Shown piece by piece: positions 15,981-25,041 of a DNA stretch of 64,000 bases. Numbering within the stretch: position 1 is the stretch's first letter; every line of letters begins with the position of its first letter. Below the pieces are notes generated by a model. The model had not been told where the DNA came from, did no database searches, and saw only the letters and a list, made by a program, of their open reading frames with translations. The translations under genes and the position numbers were made by a program. The DNA comes from Amycolatopsis regifaucium (GTDB taxonomy: Bacteria > Actinomycetota > Actinomycetes > Mycobacteriales > Pseudonocardiaceae), in NCBI RefSeq assembly GCF_001613935.1, contig NZ_LQCI01000018.1, positions 220,602 to 284,601 on the forward strand, given 5' to 3'.

Positions 15981-18900
15981 TCAGAGGCTCCCCTCCTCGG
16001 ACTCCTCCGGCACCAGAGCCGCCAGCTCCCGAGCGACGCCCTCCACCGTCGGCGCCGCGAACAGCGAACGCAGCGGCAGCACGACGTCGTAGCGCTGCCG
16101 CAGCGTCTCCAGCATCCGGGTCGCGCGCAGGCTGTCCCCGCCGAGCGTGAAGAAGTTCTGCCGCCGTCCGACGGTCTCCACGTCCAGCAGTTCCCGCCAC
16201 AGCGCCGCCACGGTCAGCTCCCACTCCCCTCTCGGCCCCTCCGTGGCCTCGACAGGAGCCGGTGCCGCCAGCGAAGCGACTGCCGCCCGGTCGAGTTTCC
16301 CGTTGGCACTCAACGGGATCCGGTCCACCACCACGAGCCGGTCCGGGACCATGTGCGCGGGCAGCCGGGTGGCTGCGTCGGCGAGCGCACCGTCCACGCC
16401 GGACTCGCCGGTGATCGCCGCGACCAGTCGCCGGTCCGCGCCCGTGCCATGGACGGCGGCGACGGCCTGCGTGACGCCGGGGACTTCGAGCAGCGCGGCC
16501 TCGACCTCGCCCAGTTCGATGCGGTAGCCGCGGATCTTCACCTGCTGATCCCGCCGTCCCAGGAACTCCAGGGTGCCGTCTGGCCAGTATCGGCCGAGGT
16601 CGCCGGTCCGGTACCAGCGCGCGCCGCCGACCTCGACGAACCGGTCGGCGGTCAGGTCCGGGGCGCCGCGGTAGCCGCGGGCGACTCCGGCGCCGCCGAT
16701 CCACAGTTCGCCGGGTACCCAGTCCGGGCAGTCGCGGCCGAGGTCGTCGACCACGCGGAAAGCCTGGTTGCGCAACGGCTTCCCGTACGGGATGGACCGC
16801 CAGTCCGGATCGACCTCGGTCACCTCGGTGAAGTTCGACCAGATCGACGCCTCGGTCGCCCCGCCCAACGCGACGAACCGGAGGTGGCCCGCCCGGCCGG
16901 GCAGATCGAGACCGACCCAGTCACCGGAGACCAGCACGAGCCGCAGCGAAGGGACCGAAGGCGCCACGACCAGCAACATGTCCAGTAGCGCGGGCACGGT
17001 GTTCCAGATCGTCACCCCGTGCTCGGTCACCAGCTCGTGCCAGCGCCGCGCGTCGCGGCGAGCGTCCTCATCGATCGTGACAAGGGCGCCACCCGCCGAA
17101 AGCAGGCCGAAAACGTCGTACACCGACAGATCGAAGTCCAGCGCGGACACCGCGAGCACCCGATCGTCCCGGCCGACGTCGAAGCGCGCGTTGATGTCGT
17201 CGATGGTGTTCAATGCCGCCCGATGGGTGATCTCGACCCCCTTCGGCTCACCGGTCGAGCCCGACGTGAAGATCACATAGGCCAGCTCGTCCGGATCGGG
17301 GATCGCCGGGGTGGTGAGCGGCGCGAAGGACATCGCGGCCGCCGGCACGACGGCGACGGCCGTGCCCGCCCGGGAGGTGTCGTCGGTGATCGCCAGCCGC
17401 GCGCCCGCCAGTTTCAGGATGCGGTTGCGCCTCGCGGGCGGCTGGTCGACGCCGACCGGCACGTACGCGCAGCCCGCGGCGAGCACGCCGAGAACGGCGA
17501 CGACCTGCTCCGGGCCCTTCGGCAGGACGACCGCGATCCGGTCGCCGGGTTTCGCCCCCTGAGACATCAGCGCGGACGCCATCCGCAGGGCGCGGTCGGC
17601 GAGTTCGCCGTACGTCAGGCTCCCCACCAGCGCCACCCGGCCGGGGTCCGAAGCCGCGAGCCGGAAGAAGTCCGCGTGCAGCGCGCGAGCCGGCAGCGGA
17701 CCTTCCGTGGCGTTGACCGCCTCCCGCACCGACGCCTGCGCGGCGGGCAGCAGATCCGCCACCGGGGCACGCCAGTCCTCGGTCACCAGCAGGTCGATGA
17801 GCTTCAGGTAGGCCTCGAACATCGCGTCGAGCAGCCCCGGCGGGAACAGTTCGTCGACGGCGTCCCAGTTGATCGCGATTCCGCCGTCGACCTCGGTGAC
17901 CTGATGGTCGAGCCACACCTGTGGCGTCTGTGAGACACCCCAGACCTGGTCGGCGAACAACCCGTCGGCATCGGCGGTGGCGAAGCCGAGCGCGCTCGTG
18001 AACACCACCGGCATGACGACCTCGGGTTCCCCCGTGGTCCGCGCGAGTTCCCGCCGCAGGTGCACGGCCGAGACGTCGCGGTGGTCCAGCGCCGCCCACA
18101 GTTCCTCCTGCACCCGCCGGACGCGATCCAGCCAGCCGTCGCCGCGTTCGGGCCGGTAGCCGACGAGCAGCAGCGACGTGAAGTCGCCCATCACCCGGCC
18201 GATGTCCGGATGCACCGCGCGGCGGTCGAACAGCGTGAGGTTCAGGGTGAGGTCGGCGCGGGCGCTCCAGCGGCCGACCACCTCGGAGAACGCGCTCAGC
18301 AGTACCGCGGACGGCGTCACGCCGTGCTCCCGCGCCAGGTCGGTGATCCTCGTCCACCGGCCTGCCTCGATGACGGCGGCGCGACGGCTGAAGCGCGGAA
18401 CGCCGACCTCGGCCGGTTCCTTGGCCAGCGGCAGCCGCGGCGCGGGCGGCAGGGTCGGCAGCCGCTCGCTCCAATACCGTTCCGCGGCCTCGGACGGCGG
18501 CGGTGTGGAGAGAACGTAGTCGCGGAACGACATGTCGACAGGCGGGAGCTCGACGTCCGGATTCTCGTACAGGGCGGAGAGTTCGGCGTAGAAGGTCAGA
18601 ATGCTCAACGCGTCGAGCACCAGGTTGTCCATGCCGATCGCGAGCCTGGTCCGGGCACCTCGCCGCACCCCGCGAACCGTGAACAGCGGCCAGGAAGACG
18701 GGTCGAACACCTGGTGCGACAACGACTCCCGCAGTGCCTCGGGCGGCTCGTCGGTCACTTCCACCGGCAGCCACGGCACTTCCGCCAGGATCCGCTGGTC
18801 GCCGCGCTCGTCGAAGACCGCGCGGAGCATCTCGTGCCGCCGGATCAGCTTGTCGAGCGCGATCTCCAGCCGCGAAACGTCGAGATCGTCGACGTCGTAC

Positions 18901-21900
18901 TCACGATAGAAGTGACAGCCGATTCCGCCGAGGGTGAACCCGCTGTCCCGGCCGAGCCAGTAGGCGCGCTGCACCGGCGTCGGCGGGAACGGTTCGTGCC
19001 GGTTCTCCGGGTCCGCGACCAGCACCCCTCTGTCCACAACAGACTTGTCGAGTTGAAGGGACGCCGCGAAGTCCGCGAGGACCGGGGCGGCGAACAACGC
19101 GCTCAGCGAGACTCCGGTCAGCCCTTCGGACCGAAGTCTGCCGATCAACCGCGTGGCCAGTAGCGAATCCCCGCCCAGCACAAAGAAATCGTGCTCACGG
19201 CCGATCTCGGACACGGGCAGGATTTCGGCCCACGCGGCGGCGACCAGTCGTTCGATCTCGCCTTCCGGCGCCGTGACCGAACGCTCGTCACGGTGCTCGG
19301 CCAGCATCCGCCGCAATGCCGTGCGGTCGATCTTTCCGTTGGCGGTCAGCGGAAAGGCGTCGAGCGCGACGACGACGTCCGGCAGCATCGGCATGGGCAG
19401 CCGTCGCGGGAGGAAGTCCGTGAGCCCTTCCGTCGCGCCGACCACCGCGACGGCCAGCCGCCCGTCCTCGGTCACGACGGCGACGGCTTGGGACGCTTCG
19501 GGGTGTTCGGTCACCGCGGCTTCGATCTCGCCCAACTCGATCCGGTGGCCGCGAAGCTTGACCTGATGATCGGCGCGGCCGAGGAAGTCCAGCGTGCCGT
19601 CCGGCAGGTACCGGGCGAGGTCGCCCGTGCGATACCAGCGTGTGCCGTCGACCTCGACGAAGCGATCCGCCGTGCGGTCCGGATCACCCCGGTAGCCGAG
19701 TGCGACACCGGCGCCGCCGATCCACAACTCGCCGGGGACCCAGTCCGGCCTGTCCCGGCCGAGACCGTCCACCACCCGGCAGACGACGTTGTCCAGCGGT
19801 GTCCCGTACGGCACGCAAGTCCACTGTGGATCGACGGCCTCGACTTCGAGCACCGTCGAGTGGATCGCGGTCTCCGTCGTCCCGCCGAGGCCGGCGAACC
19901 GGCAGCCCGGGGCGCGGGCGGCGAGCCTGCCGGGAAGATCCGTGGTGACGCGGTCTCCGCCGAGCAGCACCACTCGCAGCGGCAACTCGTCGCTCACCAG
20001 CATCAGCATGTCCAGTAGCGCGGGAACGCAGTTGAGCACCGTCGCGCGATGCCGCCGGGCCAGCTCGGCCCAGACGGTCGCGTCCCGGCGGCCGGTGTCG
20101 CGCGGGCAGATCACCGCGCCACCCACCGACAGCGGACCGAAGATGTCGTACACGGAGAGGTCGAATTCCAGCGCGGACAACGCCAGCGTGCGATCCTCCG
20201 CGCCGATTTCGAAGCGGGCGTTGAGGTCGTCGATGGTGTTCACCGCGGCGCGATGCGAGATCTCGACCCCCTTCGGCTCCCCGGTCGAGCCGGAGGTGTA
20301 GATGACGTACGCGAGTCCGGTCCCGGACTCCGGTCTCGCGAAAGGTGCCCTGGCCGACGGGAGCGAATCGAGCACGAACCGGACGCCCGCCGAGGAGAGA
20401 ATGCGTTTCCGGCGCGCGGGCGGCTGGTCGACACCGATCGGCGCATACGCGCAACCCGCGGCGAGTACGCCGAGCACCGCGACGACCTGCTCCGGCCCCT
20501 TCGGCAACGACACCGCCACGAGGTCACCTGCCTCGACTCCGCACGAACGCAGAGACCCCGCGACCTCCAGCGCCCGCGCGGAAAGCTCGCCATAGCTCAT
20601 TGCTCCGTCGGTCTCCCACAGCAACGCCGGTGCGTCGGGACGTTCGGCCGCCAAGGCGAAGAAAGGTTCGTGCAGCGTATGCGCCGGCCGCTCGACCGTG
20701 GTGTCGTTGGCGACCGCGCGCACCTCGGTCTGCGACGATGGCAGCAACGACGGAACCAGCGCCGACCAGGCCTCGGACCCGGCGAGCAGCCGGTCGAGCA
20801 ACCGGCCGTAGGCGTCGAACATCGCCTGCGGCACCCCGGGGACGAACGCGTCCTCGCGGACGTCCCAGTTCACCAGCAGACCGCCGTCGAGTTCGGTGAC
20901 CTGCGCGTCGAGCCACACCTGCGGGCCCTGCGAGATGATCCAGACGGCGTCACCGAAACACTCTCGGACTTCACGGGAGAACAACTCGCCCAGCCCGAGC
21001 GCGCTCGTGTAGACCACTGGCGCGAGCACCTGTTCCCCGTGCGCACGTGAAAGATCGCGCAACACCTCGACGCCGGAGTACCCGGTGTAGGCGACGTCGG
21101 TGTGGAACCGGTCCTGCAACCGGCGCGCGCGTTCGGCGAAGGTGCCCGGCACGCTGCCGTCCCATTCCAGCAGGACCGACGAGGTGAAGTCGCCGACGAG
21201 CGCGTCGACGTCCGGGTGCAGCGGATCGCGGTCGAACAGCGGCAGGTTGAGCAGGAACCGCGGCTCGGCGCTCCACGCCGTCAAGGTCTCGGCGAACACC
21301 GCGGCCAGCGCCATTGCGGTGGTCAGCCCGTGCCGCCGGGCGCCGTTCTCCAGCGTCCGGACGTCGTCCGCGGTGAGCTTCCGGTGGTGACGGGTCACCC
21401 GGGCGGTCTCCCCGAGCTGTCCGGCGACCGGCAACTGCGGGGCGCCGGGCATGGTCGGCAGCCGGTCCTGCCAGTACCCCGCTCCGGCGCCCGCCCGGCG
21501 GCGTTCGGCCAGGTAACGCGGGTAGCTGTACTCCAGCGGCGGCAACGGCTCGCCCCGGTAGGCACGGGCCAGGTCGGCGAGCAGAACCCGCAGGCTCAGC
21601 GCGTCGGCCGCGACCATGTCGAGGTTGACGTGCGTACGTGTGCGGCCTTCCGGCAGCAGCGACAACTGGACGTCGAAGACCTCGCCCGAGCCGATGTCCA
21701 GCCGCCGGTGCGACAGCCGATCGCGAAGATCGTCCAGCCCGGAGAGGTCGGTGGCCTCGCGGAAGTCGTGGACTCGCAGGCCCGGCCAGCCACCCGGTTC
21801 GGCGATGCGCTGGGTGCCGTCGTCGTTGATCACCACCCGCAGCATCCCGTGCCGCGCGAGCACGGCGCGTACCGCCGGTTCCAGCCTGCCCGGCTCGACG

Positions 21901-22283
21901 CCGACACCGTCGAACTCGTGGTAGAAGTGCGCCGCGACCCCGCCGAGTCGCTGCCCCGGCTCCCGGCCGACCCAGTAGGCGTGCTGCATCAGCGCCAGCG
22001 GGAAAGTACCCGACTCATCCACAATGGACTTCTGCGCGGATTCGGGTTCGGGAGTCTCGTCGGCGAGGAGTTTTTCCCACGCCGAGAGGGTCGGCGTGGT
22101 CACCAGGTCGGCGAACTTGACGTTCCTTCCGGCCTTCCGCCAGCCCCCGGCCAGCCGCATCATCGTGATCGAGTCCATTCCCAGCTCGATCAGGTTGTCA
22201 TCGGCGCCGATCTCGTCCAGTTCGAGCAGTTCGGCGACCTGCCCGCGCAGCTCTTCGACAGCCAAGGAAAAGTCCTTTCTCAC
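15981..22283 (-). CDS. NRPS1: ArCP-Cy-A-PCP-Cy-A-PCP
   Basis: A 2100-residue NRPS. Residues 1-75 are an aryl carrier domain (LGMDSI, Ser38). Cy1 spans about 92-520 with DMVAADALS (222-230). A1 spans about 540-995, PCP1 has LGGDS (Ser1040), Cy2 spans about 1095-1520 with DNLVLDALS, A2 about 1535-2010, and PCP2 has LGGDS near Ser2051. There is no TE, so the chain passes to NRPS2. By alignment to the GrsA positions, A2 reads DLYNLSLIW, the known cysteine code of yersiniabactin/pyochelin synthetases. A1 reads DLYNLGLIH, which departs at two positions. The product is a salicyl group carrying two azoline rings. The GTG at 22283 overlaps the P450 stop; a TTG at 22265 has a better-placed AAAGGA. Confidence 0.95.
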   Translation of the reverse strand: MRKDFSLAVEELRGQVAELLELDEIGADDNLIELGMDSITMMRLAGGWRKAGRNVKFADLVTTPTLSAWEKLLADETPEPESAQKSIVDESGTFPLALMQHAYWVGREPGQRLGGVAAHFYHEFDGVGVEPGRLEPAVRAVLARHGMLRVVINDDGTQRIAEPGGWPGLRVHDFREATDLSGLDDLRDRLSHRRLDIGSGEVFDVQLSLLPEGRTRTHVNLDMVAADALSLRVLLADLARAYRGEPLPPLEYSYPRYLAERRRAGAGAGYWQDRLPTMPGAPQLPVAGQLGETARVTRHHRKLTADDVRTLENGARRHGLTTAMALAAVFAETLTAWSAEPRFLLNLPLFDRDPLHPDVDALVGDFTSSVLLEWDGSVPGTFAERARRLQDRFHTDVAYTGYSGVEVLRDLSRAHGEQVLAPVVYTSALGLGELFSREVRECFGDAVWIISQGPQVWLDAQVTELDGGLLVNWDVREDAFVPGVPQAMFDAYGRLLDRLLAGSEAWSALVPSLLPSSQTEVRAVANDTTVERPAHTLHEPFFALAAERPDAPALLWETDGAMSYGELSARALEVAGSLRSCGVEAGDLVAVSLPKGPEQVVAVLGVLAAGCAYAPIGVDQPPARRKRILSSAGVRFVLDSLPSARAPFARPESGTGLAYVIYTSGSTGEPKGVEISHRAAVNTIDDLNARFEIGAEDRTLALSALEFDLSVYDIFGPLSVGGAVICPRDTGRRDATVWAELARRHRATVLNCVPALLDMLMLVSDELPLRVVLLGGDRVTTDLPGRLAARAPGCRFAGLGGTTETAIHSTVLEVEAVDPQWTCVPYGTPLDNVVCRVVDGLGRDRPDWVPGELWIGGAGVALGYRGDPDRTADRFVEVDGTRWYRTGDLARYLPDGTLDFLGRADHQVKLRGHRIELGEIEAAVTEHPEASQAVAVVTEDGRLAVAVVGATEGLTDFLPRRLPMPMLPDVVVALDAFPLTANGKIDRTALRRMLAEHRDERSVTAPEGEIERLVAAAWAEILPVSEIGREHDFFVLGGDSLLATRLIGRLRSEGLTGVSLSALFAAPVLADFAASLQLDKSVVDRGVLVADPENRHEPFPPTPVQRAYWLGRDSGFTLGGIGCHFYREYDVDDLDVSRLEIALDKLIRRHEMLRAVFDERGDQRILAEVPWLPVEVTDEPPEALRESLSHQVFDPSSWPLFTVRGVRRGARTRLAIGMDNLVLDALSILTFYAELSALYENPDVELPPVDMSFRDYVLSTPPPSEAAERYWSERLPTLPPAPRLPLAKEPAEVGVPRFSRRAAVIEAGRWTRITDLAREHGVTPSAVLLSAFSEVVGRWSARADLTLNLTLFDRRAVHPDIGRVMGDFTSLLLVGYRPERGDGWLDRVRRVQEELWAALDHRDVSAVHLRRELARTTGEPEVVMPVVFTSALGFATADADGLFADQVWGVSQTPQVWLDHQVTEVDGGIAINWDAVDELFPPGLLDAMFEAYLKLIDLLVTEDWRAPVADLLPAAQASVREAVNATEGPLPARALHADFFRLAASDPGRVALVGSLTYGELADRALRMASALMSQGAKPGDRIAVVLPKGPEQVVAVLGVLAAGCAYVPVGVDQPPARRNRILKLAGARLAITDDTSRAGTAVAVVPAAAMSFAPLTTPAIPDPDELAYVIFTSGSTGEPKGVEITHRAALNTIDDINARFDVGRDDRVLAVSALDFDLSVYDVFGLLSAGGALVTIDEDARRDARRWHELVTEHGVTIWNTVPALLDMLLVVAPSVPSLRLVLVSGDWVGLDLPGRAGHLRFVALGGATEASIWSNFTEVTEVDPDWRSIPYGKPLRNQAFRVVDDLGRDCPDWVPGELWIGGAGVARGYRGAPDLTADRFVEVGGARWYRTGDLGRYWPDGTLEFLGRRDQQVKIRGYRIELGEVEAALLEVPGVTQAVAAVHGTGADRRLVAAITGESGVDGALADAATRLPAHMVPDRLVVVDRIPLSANGKLDRAAVASLAAPAPVEATEGPRGEWELTVAALWRELLDVETVGRRQNFFTLGGDSLRATRMLETLRQRYDVVLPLRSLFAAPTVEGVARELAALVPEESEEGSL

Positions 22284-23449
22284 CAGGTGACGGGCATGGT
22301 CAGCGGCCCGCGGAAGAACGTCGCGGTCTTCCATTCGATCTTGCCGGCCTGCCGGAGCCCGGGCAGGCGGGTCAGCAAGGCGTGCAAGGCTTCCTGCAGT
22401 TCGATCCGGCCGAGTGGCGCGCCGACGCAGTGGTGGATCCCGTAGCCGAAGGCCAGATGTCCTTGGGCGTTCCGGTCCAGGTCGAGTTCTTCCGGTCCGG
22501 CGAAGCGCGCGGCGTCCCGATTGGCCGCGCCGATCGACACGAGCACCGGTTCTCCCTGGCGGACCACCGTTCCCCCCACTTCGACGTCCTCGGACGGGTA
22601 GTGCGCGAACATCGCGCTCGACGCCAGCGGGACGAACCTGAGCAGCTCCTCCACCGCGTTCGGGATCAGCTCCGGATCGGCGCGCAGCCGCGCGAGCTGC
22701 TCCGGGTTCCGAAACAGGACATGGAGGAAGTTCGGGATCTGCGACGCCGTCGCCTCGTATCCGGCGACGAGCAACGCGACACAGAGCAGGATGAGGTCCT
22801 TTTCGGACAGTTCGTCGTCGGCGTCGCACGCCTCGACCAGCGCCGAGATCAGATCCTCGGCCGGTTCTTCCCGGCGCCGCACGATGAGCCGCGTGAAGTA
22901 GCCCGCCAGCTCATCGAGATTGCGTCGCGCCTCCGCCGGCGGGAGATCGGTGGCGAGCAGGGCGTCGTTCCACAACCGGAACCGTTCGTGCTCGCACGCC
23001 GGTACCCCGAGCAGTTCGCAGATCACCGCGATCGGGATGGGCAGGGAGAAGTCCCTGACCAGATCCGCGGGCGCGCCGACGTCCACCATCAGGTCGATCA
23101 GTTCGTGCGCCAGCCGCCGGACGTGCGGCCGCAACCGTTCGACGCGCTGCGGGGTGAACGTCTTCACCGCCAGCCCGCGAATCCTCGTCAGCTCCGGCGG
23201 GTCCATGGTCACGATCCCGCCGGGAACACGGGACAACGCGCGCGGCGCGTCACGCCGATGCGCCTCCGCCCGGCTGAAGCGACGGTCGGCGAGGACCTGC
23301 TTGGCCTCCTCGTACCGGGTCACCAGCCAAGCGGGTTCGCCGAGTGGCGGTTTCACCCTGGTCAGTCCCGGCCGTTCGCGGGCGTCGGCGTAACCGTCCG
23401 CGAGTTCGAGGCCGATGAAGGAGTTGAAGGGATAGTCGTACGCCGTCAT
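22280..23449 (-). CDS. Cytochrome P450
   Basis: A 389-residue bacterial P450. The I-helix reads LLVAGYEATASQI (G-x-E-x-T), the K-helix ExxR is EELLRF, and the heme loop FGYGIHHCVGAPLGR carries the Cys ligand. No membrane anchor is present, so it is soluble and needs a separate ferredoxin and reductase, which are not encoded here. It overlaps both neighbours by four bases, between the salicylate ligase and NRPS1, so it almost certainly tailors the siderophore by hydroxylation or ring oxidation. A P450 is also part of the coelibactin cluster of Streptomyces coelicolor. The exact position oxidised is unknown. Confidence 0.93.
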   Translation of the reverse strand: MTAYDYPFNSFIGLELADGYADARERPGLTRVKPPLGEPAWLVTRYEEAKQVLADRRFSRAEAHRRDAPRALSRVPGGIVTMDPPELTRIRGLAVKTFTPQRVERLRPHVRRLAHELIDLMVDVGAPADLVRDFSLPIPIAVICELLGVPACEHERFRLWNDALLATDLPPAEARRNLDELAGYFTRLIVRRREEPAEDLISALVEACDADDELSEKDLILLCVALLVAGYEATASQIPNFLHVLFRNPEQLARLRADPELIPNAVEELLRFVPLASSAMFAHYPSEDVEVGGTVVRQGEPVLVSIGAANRDAARFAGPEELDLDRNAQGHLAFGYGIHHCVGAPLGRIELQEALHALLTRLPGLRQAGKIEWKTATFFRGPLTMPVTW

Positions 23450-25029
23450 GAGCGGATCTCCTGCCCGAGCGCGCCGCGATCGACCTTGCCGAGGCCGGTG
23501 CGGGGGAAGGACTCCACGACACGGACCTTGTCGGGGATCTTGAACGCGGCCACGCCGAGTCCGGTCAGATGTGCGACAAGGTCGCGCCTGGTGGGCGGTG
23601 TGCCCTTGGGGATGACGAAGGCGCACGTGCGTTCGCCCATCACGTCGTCGGGGACGCCGACGATCGCGACGTCGTGCACACCGGGGTGGGTCAGCAGCAG
23701 GTTCTCGACCTCCTCGACCGGGACCTTGTCGCCGCCGCGGTTGATCACGTCCTTCACGCGCCCCTCGACGACGAGTTCGCCGCCGGGCAGCCGCCGGACG
23801 AGGTCGCCGGACCGGTAGAAACCGTCCTCGGTGAACGACTTCTCGTTGTGCTCGGCGGCCCGGTAGTAGCCGCGGATCGTGTACGGGCCGCGGACCAGCA
23901 GCTCCCCGGCCTCGCCGTCGGCGACCGGGTTCCCGTCGCGATCGACCACGCGGACCTCGTCGTCCGGGCTGAGCGGACGACCCTGGGTGCCGGTGATCAG
24001 CTCTTCGGGATCGTCGAGACCGGTGTAGTTGAGCAGGCCCTCGGCCATCCCGTACACCTGCTGGAGCACACAACCCAGGCCAGTGCGGACCCGGCGCGCG
24101 GCCTCGTCCTTGAGCCGCGCCCCGCCCGCCTGCACCAGCCGCAGACTGCTCAGCTCCGCGTGGCTTTCCTCCACCGTGTCCAGCCAGACCAGCACCAGTG
24201 GCGGTACGAGCGCGGTAGCGGTGATCTTCTCGCGCTCGATCAACCCGAACGACGTCTCGGGATCGGCCGTCGCGGTCAGTACCACCGTGCCGCCCGACCA
24301 GAGTGTGCCGAGGACGCCGGGGCAGGCGAAGGCGAAGTTGTGTGCGGCGGGCAACGCGGCCAAATACCGGGTCTCGCCATCGAATCCGGCCGCTTCGGCA
24401 CTGGCGCGCAGGTTGTAGTGGTAGTCGTCGTGGGTGCGCGGGATCAGCTTGGGCAGCCCGGTGGTTCCACCCGACAGCAGGAGGACCGCGACATCCCCGG
24501 GTTCCGGTTCCGGAGTGTCCACAGTGGCCTCCAGAGCCAGCTCCTGAAACGCCGTGAACTCCTGCGGCTCTCCGACGATGAACACGTGCTCGACGCCGGT
24601 CAGCTTCCGCGCGAGCGGGCGATGGTCGAAGCCGCCGTGGACGTCCGGCGCGACATAGGCGACCGCTTCGGAGAGGTCCGCCAGATGCGTGATCTCGTTC
24701 TCCCGGTGTGGGGGAAGGGCCAGCACGGGAACGGCGCCGACGCGGAACAGGCCGAAGACCAGCGCCACGAATTCGGCGAAGTTCGGCAGGTGGACCAGGA
24801 CCCGGTCACCCCGGCCGATTCCCCTGGTGTGGAGCCCGCTCGCCACTTGCCCCGCCCACGCGGCCAATTGTCGATAAGTCCACTTGCGATCACCGTCGAC
24901 GAGTGCGACGCGGTCCGGCCACTTCGCGGCGCCGTCGGTGAGGATCGAGCCGAGCAGACGGCCTTGCCAGTACCCCTTCGCTCGGTAGCGGTCGGCGAAT
25001 TCGGCGGGCCAGCCGGTGAAACCTTCCAT
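23446..25029 (-). CDS. Salicylyl-AMP ligase (MbtA/YbtE/DhbE type)
   Basis: A 527-residue stand-alone adenylation enzyme of the aryl-acid ligase family. The P-loop is LLLSGGTTGLPKLIPRTHDDY, the aryl pocket region is LPAAHNFAFACPGVLGTLWSGG, and the later motifs are QQVYGMAEGLLNYT, DGFYRSGDLVRRLPGG, RVKDVINRGGDKV and the catalytic Lys region TGLGKVDRG. It should activate salicylate and load the N-terminal carrier domain of NRPS1. The ATG at 25029 follows AAAGGA. The salicylate is supplied by the synthase at 43552-44877. A 2,3-dihydroxybenzoate substrate is less likely, as no DHB genes are present. Confidence 0.92.
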   Translation of the reverse strand: MEGFTGWPAEFADRYRAKGYWQGRLLGSILTDGAAKWPDRVALVDGDRKWTYRQLAAWAGQVASGLHTRGIGRGDRVLVHLPNFAEFVALVFGLFRVGAVPVLALPPHRENEITHLADLSEAVAYVAPDVHGGFDHRPLARKLTGVEHVFIVGEPQEFTAFQELALEATVDTPEPEPGDVAVLLLSGGTTGLPKLIPRTHDDYHYNLRASAEAAGFDGETRYLAALPAAHNFAFACPGVLGTLWSGGTVVLTATADPETSFGLIEREKITATALVPPLVLVWLDTVEESHAELSSLRLVQAGGARLKDEAARRVRTGLGCVLQQVYGMAEGLLNYTGLDDPEELITGTQGRPLSPDDEVRVVDRDGNPVADGEAGELLVRGPYTIRGYYRAAEHNEKSFTEDGFYRSGDLVRRLPGGELVVEGRVKDVINRGGDKVPVEEVENLLLTHPGVHDVAIVGVPDDVMGERTCAFVIPKGTPPTRRDLVAHLTGLGVAAFKIPDKVRVVESFPRTGLGKVDRGALGQEIRS

Positions 25030-25041
25030 GGTGGGTTCCTT

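Noticed and set aside
22283..22829. A 182-residue N-terminal extension of NRPS1 up to 22829
   Set aside because: It overlaps the P450 C-terminus in another frame and shows no NRPS similarity. The carrier domain begins right after the GTG at 22283.
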